This document shows, one piece after another, positions 1-6,730 of a DNA stretch of 15,386 bases. Below the pieces are notes generated by a model. It was not told the DNA's origin. It ran no database searches and saw only the letters and a list, made by a program, of their open reading frames with translations. Position 1 is the first letter of the stretch; every line of letters starts with the position of its first letter. Origin of the DNA: Sediminibacterium ginsengisoli (GTDB lineage: Bacteria > Bacteroidota > Bacteroidia > Chitinophagales > Chitinophagaceae); assembly GCA_943326215.1 (NCBI GenBank), contig CALPSK010000002.1:1-15386 (forward strand), read 5' to 3'. Both the position numbers and the translations under genes were made by a program.

Positions 1-161
1 ATATCGTCATCTCTTAAAAAAAATAACTCGAGCGGAAAATTAGTAGCTTCTGCTTTTAGCTTATTGACGCCATTACCAATATCAATGCCTGCTTCTTTTA
101 ATAAACGCATTGAATCGTCGTGTAAACGACCCGACTTCTGAATAGCTAATTTTAAACGCAT
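1..161 (-). CDS. hisG: ATP phosphoribosyltransferase HisG, N-terminal part (runs off the window)
   Basis: HisG catalyses the first step of histidine synthesis, joining ATP and PRPP to give phosphoribosyl-ATP. Only the first 53 codons are present. The protein begins MRLKLAIQKSGRLHDDS, followed by an LLKEAGI segment, KLKAEATNFPLE and FFLRDDDI, which are the conserved opening blocks of the HisG catalytic domain. The ATG at 161-159 is the only sensible start because the homology begins right after it. The gene is first in its transcription unit, and 41 bp upstream lies the terminator hairpin of a histidine-codon leader, so expression is probably controlled by transcription attenuation in response to charged histidine tRNA. 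In Bacteroidota the rest of the his operon usually follows hisG, which here would lie beyond the left edge. Identity is near certain; whether the long or short HisG form cannot be told from this fragment. Confidence 0.93.
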   Translation of the reverse strand, partial: MRLKLAIQKSGRLHDDSMRLLKEAGIDIGNGVNKLKAEATNFPLELFFLRDDD

Positions 162-202
162 ATTATTTATATTATATATTTTACTTGACAGACTATAAAC
201 TA

Positions 203-230
203 AAAGGGCTTACTTGTTAGTAAGCCCTTT
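203..230 (-). terminator. Attenuator terminator hairpin of the his leader
   Basis: On the minus strand this is a perfect 11-bp inverted repeat, AAAGGGCTTAC / GTAAGCCCTTT, with a six-base TAACAA loop, followed by TTTTAGTTTATAG-like T-rich sequence. It lies between the leader peptide (264-314) and the hisG start (161). A strong stem with a following T-tract in front of a biosynthetic operon fits an intrinsic terminator used for attenuation. The T-tract is interrupted by A and G, so its efficiency is uncertain. Confidence 0.8.
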
Positions 231-263
231 GGTTAAATATATTTACATACCTATACCCATAGC

Positions 264-314
264 CTACCCATTGGATAGCAAATGAAAGTGATGTGTATGA
301 TTGTTTAATGTCAT
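264..314 (-). CDS. hisL: Histidine operon leader peptide
   Basis: A 16-residue open reading frame on the minus strand, MTLNNHTHHFHLLSNG, ending in TAG at 266-264. Histidines are at positions 6, 8, 9 and 11, so four of six consecutive codons are CAT or CAC. Such a His run in a short ORF ahead of a terminator and hisG is the signature of a leader peptide that senses charged histidine tRNA: ribosomes stall on the His codons when histidine is scarce. An in-frame TAA four codons upstream leaves the ATG at 314-312 as the only likely start. The promoter -7 box ends four bases before this ATG, so the message may begin at or very near the AUG with no ribosome binding site. The peptide itself is unlikely to have a cellular function. 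Assignment rests on composition and context. Confidence 0.85.
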   Translation of the reverse strand: MTLNNHTHHFHLLSNG

Positions 315-318
315 GAAG

Positions 319-349
319 CAAATTTACGACCCTTTTAGAAATTCCCCAA
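319..349 (-). promoter_or_regulatory. Promoter of the his leader and operon
   Basis: On the minus strand, TTG at 349-347 is separated by 20 bp from TAAATTTG at 326-319, a full match to the Bacteroidota TAnnTTTG -7 element with a usual -33 spacing. The expected transcription start falls around 312-315, on the leader peptide ATG. Element matches are seen directly; activity is inferred. Confidence 0.7.
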
Positions 350-641
350 CAAAAAAGAAATATTTTGACTAATTTGCTAGTAGAAACTTCAATAAATCAC
401 TACTAACAATAGTTTTTATGCGTATTCTACCCCCTAACAATGATTCTTTCGGTTCTTTCTTCGTCTTTTTGTGCTCAAAAAGAAGTACCCAGTATAGCTC
501 CCGTAGGGTTGACTCCCACTGCACGCAGCAATCCTACCAGGCCTACTACCCTAACAGATATCGCTAAAAAGTAAGTATGGTCAGAAGAGGTGCATAAAGG
601 GAGTTTATTTGATACAATCAAATTCAATAAAAAATAAAAAC
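350..641. other. Intergenic stretch between the his promoter and the lactonase gene
   Basis: No convincing complete gene is present. On the plus strand, a -7-like TATTTTG lies at 361-367. The stretch 440-637 is a candidate gene relic listed separately. A second overlapping frame from the ATG at 418 codes 49 residues without recognisable features. The last 70 bases hold the A-rich leader of the lactonase gene. No RNA gene or long repeat was seen. Confidence 0.6.
440..637 (+). pseudogene. Possible relic of a small exported protein
   Basis: The frame from ATG 440 reads MILSVLSSSFCAQKEVPS and continues as a Pro/Thr-rich stretch to TAA at 572-574, 44 residues in all. The hydrophobic start followed by FCAQ resembles the end of a Bacteroidota signal peptide, but the positively charged beginning is missing: upstream in frame there is a TAG at 410-412 and no ATG in between. 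After the TAA the same frame continues for 20 codons as VWSEEVHKGSLFDTIKFNKK before another TAA at 635-637, and this looks more like protein than random sequence. This suggests a gene that lost its start and gained a stop. It could equally be a short real peptide gene or chance. I recognise no family. Confidence 0.25.
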
Positions 642-1808
642 ATGTTTCAAACTAGATCCTTTTTTTTTGTAGCTAATTATAAAAAACTTGCTTTTGTATT
701 TATTTTTTTAACTGTTGCAATTAATTCATTTGCACAAAACCTTGCACCCACTCCTAGTTTATTATCCCCCAATTTATTAGTGGGTACTTATACGAAAAAA
801 GGAAGCAAGGGAATTTATGTATTATCATTTGATACCGCCACCGGAAAGGCCACTGCAATAAGTCATACTGAAACTGCAACGAATCCTTCTTATTTAACTA
901 TTTCAAAAGACCATGGGCAAGTATATTCTACTAATGAAGTTAGTGATGGCAAGGTAAGTGTCTATTCATTTGTAGACAATAAGTTGAATTTAATACAAGA
1001 GAAAACAACAAAAGGCTCGGATCCTTGTTATATCACATTAAGCCCCGATCAAACTAATTTGTTTGTTGCTAATTATAGTGGAGGAAGTATTACTAGCTAT
1101 CACCGCTTCGCCGATGGTCGTTTATCTAATCCTCAACAATTTATTCAACACAGTGGTAGTAGTGTTAACGAAACAAGACAAGATAAAGCACATGTGCATG
1201 GAATATTCTTTTCACCCGATGGAAAATATGTATTGACCCCCGATTTAGGCATGGATGAAATTTCTATTTATCCTTATCAAACAAAAAACGGACCACCACT
1301 TCAAATACAAAAAGCAAGTAGCATACAATCAAGTCCAGGTGCGGGACCAAGACATTTATGTTTTTCAAGTAATGGTAAATTTCTGTATGTGATTGAAGAA
1401 CTTACAGGTAGCATTAGCGTTTATAGATTTACGAAAGGAACAGCTAGTTTTTTACAAAAAGTATACACACATCCAAGTAGTTTTAAAGGAACCGCAGTTA
1501 GTGCCGATATTCATTTATCGCCCGATGGTCTATTTTTATACGCAAGCAATAGAGGTAGCGAAAACAATATCGTTTCATTCAAAGTACTTCCAAATGGAAA
1601 ACTAGAAGAGAAAAGTATACAATATTATAGCACAGAAGGAAAAGCGCCTCGCAATTTTACTATAAATAAAGAAGGTAATTGGTTACTCGTTGCCAATCAA
1701 GATTCAAATAATATTATTGCCTTTAGAAGAAATATTCAAACAGGTGCTTTAACATCCACTGGTGTATCTATTAAATTATCGATGCCGGTTTGTTTATTGT
1801 TTTATTAA
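642..1808 (+). CDS. Secreted lactonase-family seven-bladed beta-propeller protein
   Basis: A 388-residue protein of the lactonase (Pgl/YbhE-like) beta-propeller family, whose cytoplasmic members hydrolyse 6-phosphogluconolactone. The opening of the propeller, NLLVGTYTKKGSKGIYVLSF at residues 44-63, is typical, as are repeated blades with SPDG or SPDQ turns (LSPDQTNLFVANYSGGSI, FSPDGKYVLTPDLG, LSPDGLFLYASNRG). Residues 1-32 form a signal peptide with a hydrophobic core AFVFIFLTVAINSFAQ, so the protein is exported, unlike the classical cytosolic enzyme. Its substrate is therefore unclear; a sugar lactone in the periplasm or outside is possible. I chose the ATG at 642 over the upstream TTG at 609 because it gives a normal signal peptide and follows an A-rich region. 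It stands alone, convergent with the SET-domain gene. Confidence 0.85.
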   Translation: MFQTRSFFFVANYKKLAFVFIFLTVAINSFAQNLAPTPSLLSPNLLVGTYTKKGSKGIYVLSFDTATGKATAISHTETATNPSYLTISKDHGQVYSTNEVSDGKVSVYSFVDNKLNLIQEKTTKGSDPCYITLSPDQTNLFVANYSGGSITSYHRFADGRLSNPQQFIQHSGSSVNETRQDKAHVHGIFFSPDGKYVLTPDLGMDEISIYPYQTKNGPPLQIQKASSIQSSPGAGPRHLCFSSNGKFLYVIEELTGSISVYRFTKGTASFLQKVYTHPSSFKGTAVSADIHLSPDGLFLYASNRGSENNIVSFKVLPNGKLEEKSIQYYSTEGKAPRNFTINKEGNWLLVANQDSNNIIAFRRNIQTGALTSTGVSIKLSMPVCLLFY

Positions 1809-1818
1809 GAACAGCTAT

Positions 1819-2202
1819 TTAGTGTTGCTCAAACCATACTGGTTTATCTGCCTCCCCATCTGCATTATAATTAACGAATAACTCTTCGCCTTGCTTAATA
1901 TCTCTAGTAGTGATGATAGACATTGTCTCAAATTCAAAATCCATATCATACCTACAATTGGCTTGAATGGCATGATTATATATGGATACATATCCTAATG
2001 CTACTGCAGCACTTTTATCATCTTCCCCCCACTCAAAAATATAATCATATAATAATGTTTCTTCTAATTTCATTCTCTGTGTGGGATCAAAAACAATGAC
2101 AGGCGCTATTTCAATGGTAGTACCCTTTGCAATAGCTTGGGTGGTAAATACACCACGACCCCTGCTGGGCGATGGTGCAATAGTTAGAAATGGAAGAATC
2201 AT
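1819..2202 (-). CDS. Stand-alone SET-domain protein
   Basis: A 127-residue protein consisting almost entirely of a SET domain, the fold of protein lysine methyltransferases using S-adenosylmethionine. Visible marks are GRGVFTTQAIAKGT at 15-28 (the GxG cofactor-binding block), GYVSIYNHAIQANC at 70-83 (the NHSxxPNC-like block, here with Ala in place of Ser and Pro), and GEELFVNY at 105-112 near the C terminus with its final Tyr. There is no pre-SET or post-SET cysteine cluster. Small single-domain SET proteins occur in many Bacteroidota, with targets mostly unknown. The ATG at 2202 is preferred because the homology starts with MILPFLTIAPS and a -7-like TATATTTA ends four bases upstream; the ATG at 2220 would add six residues. 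It is divergent from mgtE with a short shared intergenic region. Confidence 0.8.
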   Translation of the reverse strand: MILPFLTIAPSPSRGRGVFTTQAIAKGTTIEIAPVIVFDPTQRMKLEETLLYDYIFEWGEDDKSAAVALGYVSIYNHAIQANCRYDMDFEFETMSIITTRDIKQGEELFVNYNADGEADKPVWFEQH

Positions 2203-2248
2203 ACTATAAATATAAGGCATACTTTAGTATTTTTCTTAACTTGCACCC

Positions 2249-3646
2249 ATGTCAGTTGATTTAGAAACACAAGAAATTAATTTATCCGAAGTTTTCTTGG
2301 ACACATTGTCCAAGGGCGACATGCATCTATTAAGAGAATTTCTAGATGAGCAAAATATTAGCGACGTCGTGGAACTAGTCAATGAGTTTCCCGAAAACGA
2401 GGCTACTATTATTGACAACATGACTGTGCACAGAGCTGTAAGTGTGTTTAAGATATTAGATATTAATCAGCAAAAAGACATCATTAAAGAATTGCCTGCA
2501 CGCAAAACGGCAAAAATTTTAAATGAGCTCCCCCCCGATGACCGTACCGACTTTTTAGAAGAATTACCAAAGGCGGCCATTCGCGACTTAATAAAATTAT
2601 TAGACCCAGAAGAAAGAAAAATTACTTTATCTCTTTTAGGATACCCAGAGGACAGTGTGGGACGTTTGATGACACCCGACTATGTGTATGTTTATCCGCA
2701 TTATACAGTGGCCCAAGTTTTAGATAACATACGCAAGTATGGCAAGAATTCTGAAACCATTGACGTTATTTATATCATTGATGAAAAAGGAGGATTAATT
2801 GACGATATTAGAATTAGAGATTTACTACTAGCCAAACCCGATGATATTATTTCAGATATTATCGACGGCCGTTTTGTTGCCTTAAATGTTTACGACGATC
2901 AGGAACATGCGAGTCAGGTATTTAAAATGAATAACCGAACAGCCATTCCAGTGGTAGATGATAACGATGTTTTATTAGGTATCGTAACCATTGATGATAT
3001 CTTATGGGTAACCAATGAAGAGTTTAGCGAGGATATGCAGAAAATGGGAGGTATGGAAGCATTGAATGAACCTTACTTAGACATTTCTATATTTAAACTC
3101 TTCAAAAAAAGAATTACTTGGTTGGTTGTTTTATTTATTGGAGAATTATTCACCGCCACTGCCATGGGTTATTTTGAAGACGAGTTGGCAAAAGTATTAG
3201 TACTAGCAAGTTTTATTCCATTGATTTTATCTACAGGTGGTAATTCTGGATCACAATCTTCTACACTCATTATTCAAGCAATGGCTGTTGGCGAAATTAC
3301 CATAGCCGATTGGTGGAAAATATTAAGAAGAGAAATCATTGGTGGATTTTTATTAGGTATTTTATTAGGTATCCTTGGATTTTTTAGAGTAGCTGTATGG
3401 CATATGATTGCTCCAGGATTTTACGGTGTGCATTGGTTTTTAATTGGTATCACCATTGGTTTTACTATTGTAGGGGTTGTTATATGGGGAACTATTACAG
3501 GCTCTATGTTGCCTATTGTACTTAAAAAATTAGGCGCTGACCCTGCGGTCTCTTCTGCACCTTTTGTAGCTACCCTAGTAGACGTAACTGCTATTCTTAT
3601 TTATTTTAGTTTGGCCTACTTATTCTTACAAGGCACTTTACTTTAA
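2249..3646 (+). CDS. mgtE: Magnesium transporter MgtE
   Basis: A 465-residue inner-membrane Mg2+ channel/transporter of the MgtE family, working as a dimer gated by cytosolic Mg2+. Residues 20-130 form the helical MgtE N domain (ELPARKTAKILNELPPDDRT), residues 135-255 a pair of CBS domains (VGRLMTPDYV at 137-146; RTAIPVVDDNDVLLGIVTID at 230-249), and residues 285-465 the five-helix pore domain. The pore shows GGNSGSQSS at 330-338 and SAPFVATLVDV at 436-446, whose Asp445 matches the Asp that binds Mg2+ in the pore of characterised members. Length is normal. A -7-like TAACTTG lies at 2237-2243, only five bases before the ATG. It is convergent with the acetyltransferase gene with 10 bp between stop codons. 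CorA-type proteins are unrelated, so confusion is unlikely. Confidence 0.95.
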   Translation: MSVDLETQEINLSEVFLDTLSKGDMHLLREFLDEQNISDVVELVNEFPENEATIIDNMTVHRAVSVFKILDINQQKDIIKELPARKTAKILNELPPDDRTDFLEELPKAAIRDLIKLLDPEERKITLSLLGYPEDSVGRLMTPDYVYVYPHYTVAQVLDNIRKYGKNSETIDVIYIIDEKGGLIDDIRIRDLLLAKPDDIISDIIDGRFVALNVYDDQEHASQVFKMNNRTAIPVVDDNDVLLGIVTIDDILWVTNEEFSEDMQKMGGMEALNEPYLDISIFKLFKKRITWLVVLFIGELFTATAMGYFEDELAKVLVLASFIPLILSTGGNSGSQSSTLIIQAMAVGEITIADWWKILRREIIGGFLLGILLGILGFFRVAVWHMIAPGFYGVHWFLIGITIGFTIVGVVIWGTITGSMLPIVLKKLGADPAVSSAPFVATLVDVTAILIYFSLAYLFLQGTLL

Positions 3647-3656
3647 TTATTTTCAA

Positions 3657-4268
3657 TTAAGTTTTTAATTGAGCTGCTAATGCTTGCTTTAACGAAGCAT
3701 CCCACTGCTCTTTTAAAATACTTAGCACAATGGAGTCTCTTCTTTTTCCATTCGGCATAGGCAAATGATTTCTCAATACACCTTCCACGGTACAACCAAT
3801 TTTTTGCATAGCCGCAATACTTCTTTTATTATTATTATCAGCTCTAAACTCTACTCTTTCAAAACCCATTTGATCAAAAGCCAATTGAAGTAATAAATAT
3901 TTACAATTTTCATTGAGTTTGGTTCCCCAGCATTTTTTACTATACCAAGTATAGCCTAATTGCGTAGTTTGATAAGCTAGCTGCATATCATAAAACCTTG
4001 TACAGCCCACATATTCATTTAATAATTTATCAAATACAATAAAAGCATAGGATGTTTTATTTTCTCTTGCATCAATGGCCGTTTGAATATAGTTATCTAA
4101 GTCTTCGCTATTATGAATAGCTACTAATGAATACTGCCATAAATCAGGCTCCTCGTTTACATAATGCGATAGTAATGAGCCATCAGAAATTCGAAGCGGC
4201 CTTAATAAAACACGCTCATTTTCTAAAATAATTTCCTCTGTAAAGTCAAAAGATTTCAAAGCTAACAT
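3657..4268 (-). CDS. GNAT-family N-acetyltransferase (RimJ/RimL-like)
   Basis: A 203-residue protein of the Acetyltransf_3 group of GNAT enzymes, which move an acetyl group from acetyl-CoA to an amine. The opening LENERVLLRPLRISDGS at 15-31 is the typical first strand and helix. The acetyl-CoA-binding region is around 106-132 (YTWYSKKCWGTKLNENCKYL), where the usual RxxGxG/A pattern is present in a looser form. NNNKRSIAAMQKIGCTVEG at 145-163 matches the conserved motif B region with the N-x-x-S-x-x-x-x-E/K-x-x-G pattern. The close of the domain, RRDSIVLSILKEQW, fits the family. Relatives acetylate ribosomal proteins, peptides or small amines; the substrate cannot be told here. The only in-frame start in place is the ATG at 4268. 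It is cytosolic with no signal peptide. Confidence 0.87.
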   Translation of the reverse strand: MLALKSFDFTEEIILENERVLLRPLRISDGSLLSHYVNEEPDLWQYSLVAIHNSEDLDNYIQTAIDARENKTSYAFIVFDKLLNEYVGCTRFYDMQLAYQTTQLGYTWYSKKCWGTKLNENCKYLLLQLAFDQMGFERVEFRADNNNKRSIAAMQKIGCTVEGVLRNHLPMPNGKRRDSIVLSILKEQWDASLKQALAAQLKT

Positions 4269-4363
4269 CCATTCAATATTTAAAGTCTAATTTCGTATAA
4301 ATTTCGAACAAATACCTAAATTAATAATATAAGCACCTCATATTTCTAAAACAATAACAATGG

Positions 4364-4690
4364 ATGACTATGGAAATAGATGAAATTAGAATTTACGCCC
4401 TTTCGCTTCCAGATACAGAAGAATGTTTCCCTTTTGGAGAAAATAGTCTGGTATTTAAAACTAAAGGAAAAATTTTTATAATCTTAGATTTAATATCGCT
4501 TCCTGCCACTATGAATTATAAAGCAGACCCTGAAGATATTATCCTACAAAGAGAAGAATATCCAGATGCCATTTTCCCAGGCTATCATATGAACAAAAAA
4601 CATTGGAACACTTTACACCTCAATAGACATGTTCCCTCTGCCATTATTAAAGAGATTGTAATTACTTCGTATAAATTAGTTAGAAAGTAA
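4364..4690 (+). CDS. YjbR/MmcQ-family protein
   Basis: A 108-residue protein of the MmcQ/YjbR family, small single-domain proteins with a CyaY-like or DNA-binding-like fold and no settled function. Diagnostic segments are ECFPFGENSLVFKTKGKIF near residues 20-38, a NYKADPEDIIL block around 51-61, and PGYHMNKKHWNTLHL near 72-86. It ends in a helix carrying SYKLVRK. Length is slightly below the usual 115-120 residues. Two in-frame ATGs (4364 and 4370) are possible; the second also gives a normal N terminus. A third ATG at 4360 opens a seven-codon frame (MDDYGNR) that overlaps the start, which might affect initiation. The gene lies divergent from the acetyltransferase gene and upstream of the RNA helicase with 65 bp between. 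Confidence 0.85.
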   Translation: MTMEIDEIRIYALSLPDTEECFPFGENSLVFKTKGKIFIILDLISLPATMNYKADPEDIILQREEYPDAIFPGYHMNKKHWNTLHLNRHVPSAIIKEIVITSYKLVRK

Positions 4691-4755
4691 GGATAGGGTA
4701 TCATTAGCCTTCAAATTAAGAGCCTAAATTTAAATGCACTACCTTGCAGTCTATT

Positions 4756-6018
4756 ATGAACACGAATTTTCAGACCCTAGGTCTTATAGAGCCCTTATTA
4801 AAGGCCATTCAGGAAGAAGGTTATACAACCCCCACTCCTATACAAGCAGAATCAATACCCATTGTTTTACAAGGTAAAGACCTATTAGGTTGCGCCCAAA
4901 CAGGTACGGGTAAAACGGCAGCTTTCACCCTTCCTATTTTACAGTTATTAGTTAAAAACAAAACCGGGGAGAGAAGAAAAAAAATTAGAAGTTTAATTGT
5001 AACACCTACAAGAGAATTAGCCATACAAATTGGAGAAAGCTTTAATGCTTATGGAAGACATACAGGTTTAAATTGCACCGTTATTTTTGGAGGTGTTGGA
5101 CAAGGCCCGCAAGTAACTGCATTAAGAAATGGAGTAGATGTAGTAATTGCTACTCCAGGAAGATTATTAGATTTAATGAACCAAGGGCATTTAAATATTA
5201 GAGAAGTAGAAATATTTGTATTGGATGAAGCGGATAGAATGTTGGATATGGGTTTTGTACATGACGTAAAAAAATTATTAGCTGTGCTTCCTAAAAAAAG
5301 ACAGTCCTTATTTTTCTCTGCGACCATGCCTCCTGAAATTGTAAGCCTAGCCAATACTATTTTATTTCATCCATTAAAAGTAAGTGTCACCCCTGTTTCC
5401 TCTACTGTAGATATTATTGAGCAATCGGTTTATTTTGTAGATAAAGTCAATAAAAATGCACTACTCATTGAAATTCTAAAAAATACAGCTATTAAAACAG
5501 CCTTGGTTTTTACAAGAACTAAACATGGTGCAGATAAAGTAGTAAACCTACTTTTGAAAAATAATATTAAGGCCGAAGCAATTCATGGCAATAAAGCACA
5601 GAATGCAAGACAAAGAGCACTTTCCAATTTTAAAGCCCAAACAACTAGAGTACTCGTAGCTACCGATATTGCTGCAAGAGGCATAGATGTAGATGAACTA
5701 GCCTATGTAGTGAATTATGAAATTCCGAATATTCCTGAAACCTATGTACACCGCATTGGAAGAACAGGTCGTGCTGGTGCGAATGGAACTGCCATTTCAT
5801 TCTGCGATGCGGAAGAAAGAGCCTTTTTAAAAGACATCGAAAAATTAATTGCAAAAAAAATCCCCGTTATAGAGAATCATCCCTTTCCCATGACCAACTT
5901 TAATCCCATTAAAGAAGCTAAACAACAAGGAAGGGGTAACTCTGGACATGCTAGGTCTAAGGCTATGGCCAATGGTGGTCAAAAAAGACATTTTAGTCGC
6001 CCAAAACCAAGTAGGTAA
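4756..6018 (+). CDS. rhlE: DEAD-box ATP-dependent RNA helicase, RhlE type
   Basis: A 420-residue DEAD-box helicase that unwinds short RNA duplexes with ATP, acting in the cytosol in ribosome assembly or RNA turnover. All motifs are visible: Q motif GYTTPTPIQ at 22-30, Walker A AQTGTGKT at 47-54, PTRELA at 84-89, TPGR at 133-136, DEAD at 157-160, SAT at 188-190, VFTRTKHGAD at 251-260, ARGID at 307-311 and HRIGRTGR at 332-339. The start SLGL/TLGL-EPLLKAI pattern and the VFTRTKHGAD segment point to the RhlE branch. The C-terminal tail (about 385-420) is short, basic and Gly/Ser-rich, suited to RNA binding. The ATG at 4756 is chosen over a TTG at 4744 because family members begin just before this point. 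It is convergent with the outer-membrane protein gene. Confidence 0.93.
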   Translation: MNTNFQTLGLIEPLLKAIQEEGYTTPTPIQAESIPIVLQGKDLLGCAQTGTGKTAAFTLPILQLLVKNKTGERRKKIRSLIVTPTRELAIQIGESFNAYGRHTGLNCTVIFGGVGQGPQVTALRNGVDVVIATPGRLLDLMNQGHLNIREVEIFVLDEADRMLDMGFVHDVKKLLAVLPKKRQSLFFSATMPPEIVSLANTILFHPLKVSVTPVSSTVDIIEQSVYFVDKVNKNALLIEILKNTAIKTALVFTRTKHGADKVVNLLLKNNIKAEAIHGNKAQNARQRALSNFKAQTTRVLVATDIAARGIDVDELAYVVNYEIPNIPETYVHRIGRTGRAGANGTAISFCDAEERAFLKDIEKLIAKKIPVIENHPFPMTNFNPIKEAKQQGRGNSGHARSKAMANGGQKRHFSRPKPSR

Positions 6019-6073
6019 TATTTTCTTTGATGCAATTAAAAAAGTAATTTATGCGCATCCTATTTTATACTTC

Positions 6074-6096
6074 CTATTTAATAAAATAGATTTTTT
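6074..6096 (+). terminator. Possible terminator after rhlE
   Basis: A 6-bp A/T-rich inverted repeat CTATTT / AAATAG (6074-6079 and 6084-6089) with a four-base loop is followed by A and then six T. It lies 55 bp after the rhlE stop, at the convergent junction with the next gene. The stem is weak, so this is only a candidate. Confidence 0.35.
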
Positions 6097-6114
6097 AATA
6101 CACTTAAAGCAAGC

Positions 6115-6723
6115 TTAATAGTTAAATAAACTAAAGCCAAGGCCTAATTGCCATTGTCGAGTCTTCCAAGTAGATTGGTCCCCTAAATTATTATTGAGTT
6201 CATTAGCAGAACGAATATTATTCATGCCAATAACGTATCTGCCATATAAAAAGAATCCATTCAAATCTAGTTTAGCACCTCCTACTATAGCAAACTCACC
6301 GGTCTCAAAAGCCATTCTGGCAGCTTCTTTGCCATCTTTTTTTTGATCTAATAAAATACTATACTGAGGACCTGCTTGTACAATAAAGCTTTTAAATACT
6401 TTATACTGCGCTAAAACAGGAATAGCTAAATAATTCAAGTGATAGGTCTCGGGTTTTAATGCATTATTATTCAACAATTCTAAAACACTCGGATTAGATT
6501 CTAATTTAGTTTGTGTTAATATAACTTCAGGTGCTATACTAAAAGAAGAACCCACACCAATTTGAGCTGCAGCGCCTATATGAAAGGAAGCAGCATTTCG
6601 ATCTACATTGACATTGTTTACACTAGAAAAATTTTGTCCCAACTTTATACCTAAAGCAAATTTATTTTGCGCTTGAACATTCAATGCTATCATGCTGATT
6701 AAAAATAAGAATAGTTTTTTCAT
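6115..6723 (-). CDS. Outer-membrane beta-barrel protein (porin-like family)
   Basis: A 202-residue exported protein resembling the small PorT-like/OmpA-like eight-stranded barrels common in Bacteroidota. The signal peptide MKKLFLFLISMIALNVQAQ covers residues 1-19. The mature part opens NKFALGIKLGQNFSS, then shows alternating hydrophobic strands such as FSIAPEVILTQTKL, LAIPVLAQYKV, FIVQAGPQYSILLD and FLYGRYVIGMNNI, and ends in QLGLGFSLFNY, where the terminal aromatic residue fits recognition by the barrel assembly machinery. The ATG at 6723 gives a normal signal peptide; a TTG at 6732 would add three residues. The start region contains a 17-bp tandem repeat, and the -7-like TAATTTG lies six bases before the ATG. 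The specific cargo or role is unknown. Confidence 0.83.
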   Translation of the reverse strand: MKKLFLFLISMIALNVQAQNKFALGIKLGQNFSSVNNVNVDRNAASFHIGAAAQIGVGSSFSIAPEVILTQTKLESNPSVLELLNNNALKPETYHLNYLAIPVLAQYKVFKSFIVQAGPQYSILLDQKKDGKEAARMAFETGEFAIVGGAKLDLNGFFLYGRYVIGMNNIRSANELNNNLGDQSTWKTRQWQLGLGFSLFNY

Positions 6724-6730
6724 ATCGTTC

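Noticed and set aside
418..567. A 49-codon plus-strand frame starting at ATG 418
   Set aside because: Composition is rich in Ser, Arg and Tyr with no signal peptide or motif; the overlapping frame from 440 looks more protein-like.
4821..5854. Several minus-strand frames inside the rhlE gene
   Set aside because: No start context, no recognisable domain, and they lie wholly within a gene with all helicase motifs.
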